Assembly (NCBI RefSeq): GCF_008843165.1 | Contig: NZ_CP044427.1 | Location: 2,418,001-2,482,000, forward strand | From: Ornithinimicrobium pratense | GTDB taxonomy: Bacteria > Actinomycetota > Actinomycetes > Actinomycetales > Dermatophilaceae | Length of the DNA stretch: 64,000 nucleotides | Direction: 5' to 3' | The notes under the pieces: model-generated | Databases searched by the model: none | What the model was told of the DNA's origin: nothing | Seen by the model: the letters and a program-made list of their open reading frames with translations, nothing else | Shown: piece by piece, positions 50,574 through 59,362 of the stretch | Layout of the letters: the number at the start of each line of letters is the position of its first letter | Position numbering within the stretch: the stretch's first letter is position 1 | Made by a program: the position numbers and the translations under genes

Positions 50574-50930
50574 CTACTCGACGCAGAGGCAGAACGGGTG
50601 CCCGGCGGGGTCCAGGAACACCCTGAACGTCTCGCCGGGCTGGCGCTCGGCCTTGGTCGCGCCGAGCCGCACCACCTCGGCCTCCGCCTCGTCGAGGTCC
50701 TCGACCATGACGTCGATGTGCATCTGCTGGGGCACGTCCTGCTCCGGCCAGACGGGCGCGGCGTAGTCCTCGACCTGCTGGAAGGAGATGCACTGTCCGT
50801 GGGGGCCGCGGATGTCGGCCCAATCGTCGTCGACCTCCACCTTCCAGTCGAGCATGGTCCCGTAGAACTCCGCCATGATCGCGGGGTCGGGACAGTCGAT
50901 CACCGTGCTGGGCATGCTTGCGATAGCCAT
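50574..50930 (-). CDS. VOC superfamily (glyoxalase-like) protein
   Basis: A 118-residue single-domain vicinal-oxygen-chelate protein: IDCPDPAIMAEFYGTMLDW at the N-terminus, MHIDVMVEDLDEAEAEVVRLGA in the middle and FRVFLDPAGHPFCLCVE at the end, the standard beta-alpha-beta-beta-beta module pair. Substrates range from toxins to metabolites and cannot be assigned. ATG 50930 has TACCGT 7 bases upstream, so the mRNA is probably leaderless. Confidence 0.85.
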   Translation of the reverse strand: MAIASMPSTVIDCPDPAIMAEFYGTMLDWKVEVDDDWADIRGPHGQCISFQQVEDYAAPVWPEQDVPQQMHIDVMVEDLDEAEAEVVRLGATKAERQPGETFRVFLDPAGHPFCLCVE

Positions 50931-50937
50931 GGTGACG

Positions 50938-50943
50938 ACGGTA
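50938..50943 (-). promoter_or_regulatory. -10 element, leaderless start of the VOC gene
   Basis: TACCGT on the minus strand, 7 bases before ATG 50930. Confidence 0.45.
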
Positions 50944-51010
50944 GGGGCGAATGCGGACGGTTCGCGTCCGCGATTGCCACCGGGTCTGCGGGCCCTGTGC
51001 CGCAGCAGGT

Positions 51011-52279
51011 CTAGGTGCGTCCAGCCGGGCGGGCGTCGTCGAGCTGCGCACGCCGGACCTCGAGGTGCTCCCGCTCGGAGCCGTTGCGGCACAGGGCAAG
51101 CGCCGCGCTGTAAGCCCCTCTCGCGGCCGCCACGTCCCCGGTGCGGGCGAGCAGCTCGGCCCGCACCGCGGCGAGCCGGTGACTCTCGGGCAGGTCCAGG
51201 CCCTCCAGGGCCGACAGGCCGGCGGCCGGACCGCTGCTCTCGGCCACGGCGACCGCCCGGGCGAGGCGGGCCCCCGGGCTGGGGTCGACCTCGAGCAGGA
51301 CGTCGTAGTGCGCCACCACCCGGTCCCACCTGGTCTCCCCGGCACTGGGGGCCGTCGCGTGCTCGGCCGCGACCCGCGCCTGGATCAGGTATGACGCGGC
51401 CTGGGCCGACAGCGGTCCGGCCAGGACCGGGGCGTCCAGGAGCGCGACCGCCTCCGCGATCTCCTCGTGCTGCCAGAGCGCGCGGTCCTGGTCCGGCAGC
51501 AGGACTAGGCGCCCGTCGGTGTCGACGCGGGCGTGCCGGCGCGAGTGCTGCAGCAGGACGAGCGCGAGCAGGGAGGTGAGCACCGGCTCCTCGGGCCGCA
51601 GGCCGCGCACCACCCGGACGAGGCGCACGGCCTCACCGGCCAGGTCGACGCGCACGGGGTCCGGCCCGCTGCCCGGGGCATAGCCGGCGGTGAACGCCAG
51701 GTAGGCCGTCTGCGCGACGACCCCCAGCCGTGCCGGCAGCCGGTCGGCTCCCGGCACGGCGAAGGGCACGCCCGCGGCGACGATCTTCTTCTTCGCCCGG
51801 GTGAGCCGGGCCGCCATCGTCGGCTCAGGCACGAGGAACAGCCGAGCGATGTCGTGCGTGCTCACGCCGAGCACGAGCCGCAGCGCGAGCGCGCTGGCCG
51901 CCTCGGGCGCCAGGGCCGGGTGGGTGCACATGAGCACGAGCCGCAGCAGGTCGTCCTCGACGAGGTCGCCGGGGTCGGCCATCGCCGCCGCGCCCTCGCG
52001 GTGCACGTCGGTGACCAGCAGCGGCACCTTGCGCCGCGCCATCGCCTCGGCCCGCAGCCGGTCGAGGATGCGGCGCCGGGCGACGGTGACCAACCAGGCG
52101 GGCGGGTTGCTCGGCATACCGTCCCGCTCCCACTGTCGGGCCGCAGCCTCGACGGCGTCCGCGAGGGCGTCCTCGACGAGGTCGAGCCGGCCGTGGCGCG
52201 CGAGGAGCAGGGACACCAGGCGCCCCCACTCCTCGCGCACCACGCGCGCGAGCTCCTCCGCCGCATCCACCGCTCTCAC
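51011..52279 (-). CDS. ECF sigma factor with DUF6596 extension (ECF42-like)
   Basis: A 422-residue protein. The N-terminal 180 residues hold sigma regions 2 and 4 (LVEDALADAVEAAARQW; STHDIARLFLVPEPTMAARLTRAKKKI). The long C-terminal extension is a helical DUF6596/TPR-like domain, with AFTAGYAPGSG at its start. ECF42 sigma factors lack a classical anti-sigma factor; the extension and a partner YCII/DGPF protein are thought to control them. The partner gene is immediately upstream, overlapping by 4 bases. GTG 52279 follows from that overlap. Confidence 0.88.
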   Translation of the reverse strand: MRAVDAAEELARVVREEWGRLVSLLLARHGRLDLVEDALADAVEAAARQWERDGMPSNPPAWLVTVARRRILDRLRAEAMARRKVPLLVTDVHREGAAAMADPGDLVEDDLLRLVLMCTHPALAPEAASALALRLVLGVSTHDIARLFLVPEPTMAARLTRAKKKIVAAGVPFAVPGADRLPARLGVVAQTAYLAFTAGYAPGSGPDPVRVDLAGEAVRLVRVVRGLRPEEPVLTSLLALVLLQHSRRHARVDTDGRLVLLPDQDRALWQHEEIAEAVALLDAPVLAGPLSAQAASYLIQARVAAEHATAPSAGETRWDRVVAHYDVLLEVDPSPGARLARAVAVAESSGPAAGLSALEGLDLPESHRLAAVRAELLARTGDVAAARGAYSAALALCRNGSEREHLEVRRAQLDDARPAGRT

Positions 52280-52629
52280 ATCGGGTCGACGACCGGGCTG
52301 ATCTGCAGGTCGTAGGGCGGCAGCTGCTCGAGCAGCTCCAGGACGACGTCGACGTCCGGGGCCTCGAGCAGGTAGAAGCCGCCCAGCTGCTCGACCGCCT
52401 CGGCGAAGGGCCCGTCGGTGATGGTGCGCTGCCCGTCGCGTGTGCGGACGACGATGGCGGTGTCGCCGGCACCGAGCGCCTCACCGGCGAGGATCTGTAC
52501 CCCCTCGCGCTCACGGCACGCGTCGTCGAACGCCTCGAAGCGGCCCATCACCGCCGCCTGCTCCTCCTGGGTCATCCCGGACCACTCCGGGACGGCACCA
52601 TCGGCCATCAGCAGCACGACATACTTCAT
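52276..52629 (-). CDS. YCII/DGPF-domain protein, ECF42 partner
   Basis: A 117-residue protein starting MKYVVLLMADGA, with the DGPFAEAVEQLGGFYLLEAPD motif (about residues 72-92) that defines the YCII-related DGPF family genetically linked to ECF42 sigma factors. It probably senses a signal or modulates the sigma factor. The start ATG 52629 is supported by GAAAGGAAA upstream and the conserved N-terminus; a much longer open frame upstream runs antisense through the glutathione peroxidase gene. Confidence 0.87.
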   Translation of the reverse strand: MKYVVLLMADGAVPEWSGMTQEEQAAVMGRFEAFDDACREREGVQILAGEALGAGDTAIVVRTRDGQRTITDGPFAEAVEQLGGFYLLEAPDVDVVLELLEQLPPYDLQISPVVDPM

Positions 52630-52766
52630 CGTTGTTTCCTTTCGTCGGGCCGCGCCGATCGCGACCTCACCAGCATGTCGGACGAGGGGCTGCGAGATCG
52701 ACAGGTGGTCTCGCGTTCTTTCATGCAGATGCGTCCGGCTGCCCTGTTCGCTGCGCAGGCTCCCCT

Positions 52767-52772
52767 TAGGGT
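52767..52772 (+). promoter_or_regulatory. -10 element, leaderless start of the glutathione peroxidase gene
   Basis: TAGGGT lies 7 bases before GTG 52780. Confidence 0.5.
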
Positions 52773-52779
52773 GAGCCGG

Positions 52780-53283
52780 GTGACGCTCCACGACATCCCC
52801 CTGACCACCCTGGACGGCCGCTCCACGACGCTCGGTGAGCACGCCGGCCGAGTCCTGCTCGTCGTCAACGTCGCCTCGCGCTGCGGGCTGACCCCGCAGT
52901 ACGCCGGCCTCGAGCAGCTGCAGAAGGAGTACGGCGAGCGCGGCCTGACCGTGATCGGTTTTCCCTGCGACCAGTTCGGCGGCCAGGAGCCCGGCACCAA
53001 CGAGGAGATCGCACAGTTCTGCTCCGCGACCTACGGCGTGAGCTTCCCGATGATGGACAAGGTCGACGTCAACGGCGAGGACCGGCACCCGCTCTTCACC
53101 GAGCTGACGCAGGTGCCCGACGCCGACGGTCAGGCCGGCGACGTCGGGTGGAACTTCGAGAAGTGGGTCCTCGACGCCACGGGCACGCCGGTCGCCCGGT
53201 TCCGCTCCCGCACCGAGCCGACCGACCCGCAGGTCGTCGAGGCGATCGAGGCGGCACTAGACGTACGCACCGCCACCCGCTGA
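52780..53283 (+). CDS. Glutathione peroxidase-family thiol peroxidase
   Basis: A 167-residue protein. The peroxidatic cysteine is in NVASRCGLTPQY (about residue 35), the second segment GFPCDQFGGQEPG carries the conserved Gln and a likely resolving Cys, and WNFEKW completes the active site. Actinobacteria lack glutathione, so thioredoxin or mycoredoxin is the likely reductant. GTG 52780 is chosen because the domain begins there and TAGGGT is 7 bases upstream. It is divergent from the YCII-sigma pair. Confidence 0.93.
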   Translation: MTLHDIPLTTLDGRSTTLGEHAGRVLLVVNVASRCGLTPQYAGLEQLQKEYGERGLTVIGFPCDQFGGQEPGTNEEIAQFCSATYGVSFPMMDKVDVNGEDRHPLFTELTQVPDADGQAGDVGWNFEKWVLDATGTPVARFRSRTEPTDPQVVEAIEAALDVRTATR

Positions 53284-53339
53284 GCTGTCGAGGGGCGGAT
53301 CTGGGCCTCCCTCCCCAGCGGGGCCCACGAGCGCGCAGC

Positions 53340-54971
53340 TCACATGAAGCGCTCGGAGAAGCTGTTCCGGAAGCGCAGGTCAGGGTCGTAGCGGCGCTTG
53401 GTCTCGAAGAACTCCTCGAGCCGCGGGTAGGCCTGCGCGACCTGCTCCCGGGTGTAGTGCTGCTGGTAGGGCAGGTAGAACGTCCCGCCGTGCTCCAGCG
53501 AGGCCGCGACCAGGGCCCGCGTGAGCGACGCCATGTCCTCGCTGCCGGCGTCGCTCACCTCCTGACTCACGTAGAGCACCACCGAGAAGCGCTCTCCTTG
53601 CGCGTAGTCGAGGACGACGTCCTCCTCGTGCACGGACCGGATCGAGGCGCTGAGCAGCTGGGCGTCGTGCTCCCCGAGCTGGGTCCGCAGCTCGTCCAGG
53701 AAGGGCACGATCTGGTCGTGGGGCAGGAAGTACTCGTGCAGCACGTCGGTGTACTGCGGCAGCCGGTTTTGCAGGAACCCCAGGCTCTCGTACATCGCCT
53801 GGTTGCGCCCCACCATGCACGCCTCGGCCTCGCGCAGCGACTCGTTGCGCGAGCGCAGGCATCCGCGCACGCGCGGCAGCAGCTCTCGCTGAGCCGTCCA
53901 CCGGACCCGCTGCCCCAGGTCCCCGGTCCGGGCCAGGTTGAAGATCAGGCGGCTCGCGCGGTCCGAGGCCCGTTCCCGCAACGGTGGCACCGGCTCCGGC
54001 TCCTCCACCCGCTCGTAGGCGTAGACGATCGCTTCCCGGAGCAGGCTGCCCGGTGCTGTCGACAGGTGCGTGTACGTCATCCGGACCGCGTCGTCGCCGG
54101 CTACGTCGGTGGCGAAGTAGGCCGGGAAGTCCTGGTAGTCCACGACGGTGGTGCGCAGCCGGTACATCTCGCTGTCGACGAGGTCGAGCTCGACGTCGAG
54201 GATCACGCCGACCAGCCCGTAGCCCCCGACCACGGCCGCGAAGAGCTCAGGCTGCTCGTCCCGGCTCGCCCGGTGCACGCTGCCGTCCGGGAGCATGACC
54301 CGCACCGAGAGGATCGTCGACGACAGGCTGCCCGCCCGGAAGTCCAGTCCGTGCGCGTTCACCGAGACCGTGCCGCCGACGCTGAGCACGTCGATGCTCG
54401 GCATGGTCGCGACCGCAAGCCCGGCGGGGTGCACCGCCTCCAGCACCTGGTGCCAGGTCGCCCCGGCCTGCACGACGGCGGTCCTGGTCTCCTCGTCGAC
54501 GGTGATCGTGTCCATGCCGCGCATGTCCACAACCAGGCCACCCGGATATGACGCCTGGCCGCCCATGGCGTGCTGGGTGCCGCCCACGGAGACCGCCAGC
54601 CCGCGCTCCTCGGCATACGCCAGGGCGGCCCGCACCTCTTCCTCGTCACGCGGGCGCGCCACGCCGTGCACCAGGGTGCGCGTCAGGCAGCTGGCGTCGG
54701 TGACCGTGCCACCGGTCTGCTCCAGACCGCCTGGGTATGCCGCGGGCCTCGGCTTGCCGGATGACTGGGACGCAGCCCGGACCAGCGCGTCCGGGGCTGG
54801 GCCCACCTTGCAGTCCTTCGCCGCGACGGGAGCCGAGGACCACAGGGCCAGCTGGGGCCCGCCGACGACCAGCACCAGCAGGAGAGCGACGGCTGCGACG
54901 CCCCAGCGCAGGCCACGCCGCCGACCGCCGCGTCGGTGCGTCCCCCGGGTGCGCTCAGGTCGTCGGGGCAC
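53340..54971 (-). CDS. Membrane-anchored FAD-linked oxidase (BBE/GlcD-like)
   Basis: A 543-residue flavoprotein. A basic N-terminus and one membrane helix (about residues 22-46) put the catalytic domain outside the cytoplasmic membrane. An FAD-binding PCMH domain follows, with GVARPRDEEEVRAALAYA and SVGGTQHAMGGQA (about 105-155), and a substrate domain ends in FETKRRYDPDLRFRNSF. It resembles aldonolactone oxidases and decaprenylphosphoryl-ribose oxidase relatives, but the substrate is unassigned. GTG 54971 has a TCTAAT hexamer 6 bases upstream. Confidence 0.82.
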   Translation of the reverse strand: MPRRPERTRGTHRRGGRRRGLRWGVAAVALLLVLVVGGPQLALWSSAPVAAKDCKVGPAPDALVRAASQSSGKPRPAAYPGGLEQTGGTVTDASCLTRTLVHGVARPRDEEEVRAALAYAEERGLAVSVGGTQHAMGGQASYPGGLVVDMRGMDTITVDEETRTAVVQAGATWHQVLEAVHPAGLAVATMPSIDVLSVGGTVSVNAHGLDFRAGSLSSTILSVRVMLPDGSVHRASRDEQPELFAAVVGGYGLVGVILDVELDLVDSEMYRLRTTVVDYQDFPAYFATDVAGDDAVRMTYTHLSTAPGSLLREAIVYAYERVEEPEPVPPLRERASDRASRLIFNLARTGDLGQRVRWTAQRELLPRVRGCLRSRNESLREAEACMVGRNQAMYESLGFLQNRLPQYTDVLHEYFLPHDQIVPFLDELRTQLGEHDAQLLSASIRSVHEEDVVLDYAQGERFSVVLYVSQEVSDAGSEDMASLTRALVAASLEHGGTFYLPYQQHYTREQVAQAYPRLEEFFETKRRYDPDLRFRNSFSERFM

Positions 54972-55071
54972 GGCCCCATTAGAACACCGGAGACGGCAAT
55001 CCGGGTGAGCAGTCGGCCGCGCAGCGACTGAGAAGGCACGTGCCTACAGTGGGCCGTGAAGCGGCTGGGTG

Positions 55072-56016
55072 TCAGGGGACGACCAGCAGCTCCTCGGCGA
55101 CCTCCGCCGTGAGGACCAGCGCGTTGACCAGCCCGCCTCGCAGCGCAGGGACCAACGCCGGCACCCGGGACAGCTGGTGACAGCTGGCCACCACGGTGGG
55201 GATCCGGACGAGCTGCTGCCCGCTCAGGGCGATCACCCGCCCGGAGAGGGGTGTCTCGACCAGAGCCCCCTGCTCGTCGAAAAAGACGGCCGCGATCTCG
55301 CCGACGGCACCGGCGGCGACCACCCCCCCACGGGCCTCTTCGTCGACGGCGTCGTAGATGGTCGACTCCCCCGGTGCCCAGGCCCCCACACCCACCATCG
55401 CCACCGTCACTGTGTCCGCGGAGGCCAGGGTGTCGCGCACCGCAGGATCACGGCGCACCGCCTCGGCGGCCTCCGCGTCGGGCATGACCAACGGGGCGAA
55501 GAAGACCTGGCGGCCGCCGCCGGCGATCCGTGCGGCGCGGCGCACGATGTCGATCGTGCTGCTGTCGACGGGGTTGGTGGCCATCGCGCCGCTGAGCTGC
55601 ACGACCGGCACCCTCGGCAGCGTGGTCAGGCAGTCCACCATGGCGTGCACCGACCGGCTCCACGGCATACCCAGCACGTCCTGCGGGCCGAGCAACTGAC
55701 CCAGCAGGTCCGCGGCGGCGCGACCGACGTCGCGCTGGGGCGCGCCCGAATCCGGCACGACGCAGCACTCGCGCAGACCCCATCTGCTCCTGACCCGCGC
55801 CGCGAGCTCCAGCACCTGCCCCTCGACCGGCTCGACGACCTCGATCCGCACGATCCCGGTCTCCCTGGCCAGGTCCAGCAGCCGCGCCACCTTGAAGCGG
55901 CTCAGGCCCAGATCGGCGGCGATGTCCACCTTGGACTCGCCCTCCAGGTAGTAGCGGCGAGCCACCGCAGCCGCAACACGACGCTCGTCCGAGCCCAGGA
56001 TGTCTCCCTGTCCCAT
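55072..56016 (-). CDS. SorC/DeoR-type sugar-binding transcriptional regulator
   Basis: A 314-residue regulator with an N-terminal helix-turn-helix (YYLEGESKVDIAADLGLSRFKVARLL, about residues 22-47) and a C-terminal sugar-phosphate-binding domain of the SorC/DeoR C family (VVQLSGAMATNP..., VFFAPLVMPD). Such regulators respond to phosphorylated sugars or polyols. It is divergent from the polyol operon, and the perfect palindrome at 56114-56132 is a good operator candidate. ATG 56016 is chosen over an upstream in-frame start because GAGAGG is suitably close. Confidence 0.9.
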   Translation of the reverse strand: MGQGDILGSDERRVAAAVARRYYLEGESKVDIAADLGLSRFKVARLLDLARETGIVRIEVVEPVEGQVLELAARVRSRWGLRECCVVPDSGAPQRDVGRAAADLLGQLLGPQDVLGMPWSRSVHAMVDCLTTLPRVPVVQLSGAMATNPVDSSTIDIVRRAARIAGGGRQVFFAPLVMPDAEAAEAVRRDPAVRDTLASADTVTVAMVGVGAWAPGESTIYDAVDEEARGGVVAAGAVGEIAAVFFDEQGALVETPLSGRVIALSGQQLVRIPTVVASCHQLSRVPALVPALRGGLVNALVLTAEVAEELLVVP

Positions 56017-56086
56017 CGCGCGCCGCCTCTCCCTACCGAGCCCCGGCGACCTTGCCGCAGACCTTGACACCTGCGCGGAAGGATAG

Positions 56087-56092
56087 TTGACT
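56087..56092 (+). promoter_or_regulatory. Candidate -35 element of the polyol operon
   Basis: TTGACT is one of the few consensus-like -35 hexamers in the window. A -10 would fall at about 56110-56118, overlapping the palindrome, as expected for repression. Confidence 0.4.
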
Positions 56093-56113
56093 CTGGCCTT
56101 GCGCTCAAGTGTG

Positions 56114-56132
56114 CAAATGAGTTGCTCATTTG
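56114..56132. promoter_or_regulatory. Operator candidate of the polyol operon
   Basis: CAAATGAG (56114-56121) and CTCATTTG (56125-56132) form a perfect inverted repeat with a 3-base spacer, AT-rich in a GC-rich genome. It lies between the SorC-type gene and the operon start, over the likely -10. Confidence 0.65.
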
Positions 56133-56154
56133 AGTTTCATGAAGGGTGGAGACA

Positions 56155-57558
56155 GTGCAACGACGCAGACGGCCACGCACCAGGACGACGACAGCTCTGG
56201 GACTGTCCCTCACCGCGGCCCTCTCGCTCAGCGCCTGCACCGCAGGCTGGGCGGGGGGAAACGCGGGGGCGGAGGGGTCGCTGAACGTGATCATGGTGAA
56301 CAACCCCCAGATGGTCGATCTCCAGCGACTCACCGAGGAGCACTTCACCGCGGAGACCGGCATCTCGGTCAACTACACGATCCTGCCGGAGAACGACCTG
56401 CGCGACCTGGTGAGCCAGGAGTTCACCAGCCAGTCGGGGCAGTATGACGTCGCCACCCTCTCCAACTTCGAGGTCCCGATCTATGCGCGGGCCGGGTGGG
56501 TCGCCAACCTCGACGACTACATCGCCTCCGACCCCGACTTCGACCAGGACGACATCCTCACGCCGATGACGACCTCGCTGACGGTCGACGGCAGTGTCTA
56601 CGGACAGCCGTTCTACGGCGAGTCCTCGTTCCTGATGTACCGCCAGGACATCCTCGACCGGGAGGGCATCACGATGCCTGAGCAACCCACCTGGCAGGAC
56701 GTCGCCGACATTGCCGCCCAGGTGGACGGCGCCGAGCCCGGCATGTCCGGGATCTGCCTGCGCGGGCAACCCGGCTGGGGCCAGATCTTCGCCCCGCTGA
56801 CCACCGTGGTCAACACCTTCGGCGGCACCTGGTTCGAGTCCGACGAGCAGAACTCCACCAGTGGGATGCGCCCGATGGTGAACTCACCCGAGTTCACCGA
56901 GGCGGTGACCTTCTACGTCGAGCTGGTCCGCGAGCACGGTCAGCGCGGAGCACCCAACGCCGGCTTCGTGGAGTGCCTCAACAACCTGACCCAGGGCAAC
57001 TCGGCGATGTGGTACGACGCCACCTCGGCCGCCGGCTCGCTCGAGGCGGACGGCTCGCCCGTCCAGGGCCTGCTCGGCTACGCGCCGGCACCGGTGGTCG
57101 AGACGGAGAGCTCGGGCTGGCTCTACGCCTGGTCGTTCGCCGTCCAGGAGGCCTCGGAGAACAAGGACGACGCCTGGGAGTTCATCTCCTGGGCCTCGAG
57201 CAAGGAGTATGAGGAGCTCGTCGGCGAGGAGGTCGGGTGGGCCCAGGTGCCCTCGGGCAAGCGCGCCTCCACCTACGAGAACCCCGACTACCTCGAGGTC
57301 GCAGGAGCCTTCGCCGAGCCGACCAGGCGGGCGATCGAGGCTGCCGACCCGGAGAACCCCGGGCTCCAGCCCCGGCCCGCGATGGGCATCCAGTTCATCG
57401 GCCTGCCCGAGTTCCCCGAGCTGGGCACCCAGGTCAGCCAGGACATCAGCGCCGCGATCGCGGGACGGATGAGCGTCGAGGACGCCCTCGACCAGGGCCA
57501 GCGGCTGGCCGAGGACATCGCCGAGCGCTACGAGGCACGAGAGGAGAGCGACCGATGA
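56155..57558 (+). CDS. Polyol/sugar ABC transporter substrate-binding lipoprotein
   Basis: A 467-residue family 1 extracellular solute-binding protein. The signal peptide has a basic head and lipobox LSAC near residue 28; the mature domain (NVIMVNNPQMVDLQRLTEEHF...) resembles SmoE/MtlE-type sorbitol/mannitol-binding proteins. GTG 56155 is preferred over in-frame GTG 56146 because the AAGGGTGGAG ribosome site (56142-56151) would overlap the latter. It is the first gene of the polyol operon; the next gene overlaps it by ATGA. Confidence 0.9.
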   Translation: MQRRRRPRTRTTTALGLSLTAALSLSACTAGWAGGNAGAEGSLNVIMVNNPQMVDLQRLTEEHFTAETGISVNYTILPENDLRDLVSQEFTSQSGQYDVATLSNFEVPIYARAGWVANLDDYIASDPDFDQDDILTPMTTSLTVDGSVYGQPFYGESSFLMYRQDILDREGITMPEQPTWQDVADIAAQVDGAEPGMSGICLRGQPGWGQIFAPLTTVVNTFGGTWFESDEQNSTSGMRPMVNSPEFTEAVTFYVELVREHGQRGAPNAGFVECLNNLTQGNSAMWYDATSAAGSLEADGSPVQGLLGYAPAPVVETESSGWLYAWSFAVQEASENKDDAWEFISWASSKEYEELVGEEVGWAQVPSGKRASTYENPDYLEVAGAFAEPTRRAIEAADPENPGLQPRPAMGIQFIGLPEFPELGTQVSQDISAAIAGRMSVEDALDQGQRLAEDIAERYEAREESDR

Positions 57559-58502
57559 GCACCGAAGTAGCCGCGGACGCCGCCCGGACGGGGGCACCCC
57601 CGCCCGCCGAGCGGCGACAGAGCGGGATGTCAGAGGCGTGGCGCCGCAGGCTGCCGCTGCTGCCCGCCCTCATCTTCGTGATCGTGCTGACCCAGCTGCC
57701 CTTCCTCGGCACGCTGATCGTCTCGTTCATGAACTGGAACTCTTACTACCCCGAGGACCGGGGGTTCACCGGGTTCAGCAACTACGTCCGGGTCTTCACC
57801 GACGTCAACGCCCGCTCGGCGGTGGTCGTCACCGTCGTGCTGACCGTGAGCGTGGTGCTCATCTGCCTCGTCCTGGGTCTGCTCATCGCGCTCCTGCTCG
57901 ACCGGAAGTTCCCGGGTCGGGGCGTCGTGCGCACGATGATGATCACGCCGTTCCTCCTCGTGCCGATCGCGGCGGCGCTGCTGTGGAAGCACGCGCTCTA
58001 CAACCCCGAGTACGGCCTGTTCAACGGCCTGCTCACGCTCTTCCTCGGCGACAACGCGCCCCAGCCCGACTGGGTGGGCAGCATGCCGCTGCCGGCCCTG
58101 ATCGCGGCGATCTCCTGGCAGTGGACGCCGTTCATGATGCTCATCCTGCTCGCCGGGCTGCAGAGCCGTCCGATGGACGTGGTCGAGGCGGCACGCATCG
58201 ACGGCGCCAGCAGCTGGCAGATCTTCATCCACATGACGCTGCCGCACCTGCGCCCGTACATCGAGCTCAGCGTGCTGCTCGGCACCATCTACGTGGTGCA
58301 GAACTTCGACCACGTCTTCACCATCACCGCTGGTGCCACGGGCAGCGCCAACCTGCCCTACTTCGTCTACCAGACCTTCTACACCGCACAGGACTACGGC
58401 CGCGCCTCCGCCGCCGGGGTCGTCACGGTGGCGGGCACCCTCATCGTGTCGATGCTCGCCCTGCGGACCGTCTTCACCGTCTTCCAGCAGGAGTCACGAT
58501 GA
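57555..58502 (+). CDS. Polyol/sugar ABC transporter permease (SmoF/MalF-like)
   Basis: A 315-residue permease with a hydrophilic head of about 30 residues and six membrane segments. The cytoplasmic EAA loop appears as DVVEAARIDGASSWQIFIHMTLPHL, the coupling site for the ATPase. ATGA overlaps at both ends tie it to its neighbours. It pairs with the next permease to form the channel. Confidence 0.92.
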   Translation: MSTEVAADAARTGAPPPAERRQSGMSEAWRRRLPLLPALIFVIVLTQLPFLGTLIVSFMNWNSYYPEDRGFTGFSNYVRVFTDVNARSAVVVTVVLTVSVVLICLVLGLLIALLLDRKFPGRGVVRTMMITPFLLVPIAAALLWKHALYNPEYGLFNGLLTLFLGDNAPQPDWVGSMPLPALIAAISWQWTPFMMLILLAGLQSRPMDVVEAARIDGASSWQIFIHMTLPHLRPYIELSVLLGTIYVVQNFDHVFTITAGATGSANLPYFVYQTFYTAQDYGRASAAGVVTVAGTLIVSMLALRTVFTVFQQESR

Positions 58503-59362
58503 CCATCGCACTCAAGCCCCCGAGCCAACGCCGCACACCGTTCCGCGACAAGGCCGGTCGTCAGGGCCTCGGGCTGACGATCCTGGCCTGGGCCATCGGC
58601 CTGCTCTTCTTCATCCCGTTCCTGTGGATGGTGCTGGTGTCCTTCCGCAGCGAGACCGACGCCGCGACCAACCCGCCGCAGCTGCTCTCCCCCTTCAGCA
58701 TCGAGGGTTACCGCAACTTCTTCGGGGCCGACCCGTGGGGCCCGCTCCTGAACTCGGCGACGGCCAGCGTGCTGTCCACGGCGCTGGTCATCCTCCTGGC
58801 CTTCCCGGCCGCCTACGCACTGTCGATCCGGCCGGTGAACAAGTGGCAGGACGTGCTCTTCTTCCTGCTCTCCACCAAGATGCTGCCGATCGTCGCCGCG
58901 ATCCTGCCGATCTACCTCTTCGCCCAGTTCTCCGGGCTGCTGGACAACATCTTTCTGCTCACCATCTTCTACACATCGATGAACCTGCCGATCGCCATCT
59001 GGATGCTGCGCTCCTTCCTCGCAGAGGTGCCCGTGGAGATGATCGAGGCGGCGCAGATCGACGGGGCGAACCTGATCACCACCCTGCGCCAGGTGATCGC
59101 CCCGGTCGTGATGCCCGGCATCGCCGCGGCGGCGCTCATCTGTTTCATCTTCAGCTGGAACGAGCTGCTCCTGGCCCGGGTCCTGACCAGCACCGTCGCG
59201 CAGACGGCACCGGTCTACCTCACCGGTTTCGTCACCAGCCAGGGGCTGTTCCTGGCGCAGGTCTGCGCGGCCAGCCTGGTCGTGTCGGTCCCGGTGCTGG
59301 CGGCCGGCTTCGCGGCCCAGGACAAGCTCGTCCAGGGCCTGTCGATGGGAGCGGTGAAGTGA
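58499..59362 (+). CDS. Polyol/sugar ABC transporter permease (SmoG/MalG-like)
   Basis: A 287-residue permease with six membrane segments and the EAA loop VEMIEAAQIDGANLITTLRQVIAPVVMP. It overlaps the previous permease by ATGA and the dehydrogenase by GTGA. No ATPase gene is present in this operon, so a general sugar-importer ATPase of the MsiK/UgpC type encoded elsewhere is likely to energise it. Confidence 0.92.
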   Translation: MTIALKPPSQRRTPFRDKAGRQGLGLTILAWAIGLLFFIPFLWMVLVSFRSETDAATNPPQLLSPFSIEGYRNFFGADPWGPLLNSATASVLSTALVILLAFPAAYALSIRPVNKWQDVLFFLLSTKMLPIVAAILPIYLFAQFSGLLDNIFLLTIFYTSMNLPIAIWMLRSFLAEVPVEMIEAAQIDGANLITTLRQVIAPVVMPGIAAAALICFIFSWNELLLARVLTSTVAQTAPVYLTGFVTSQGLFLAQVCAASLVVSVPVLAAGFAAQDKLVQGLSMGAVK

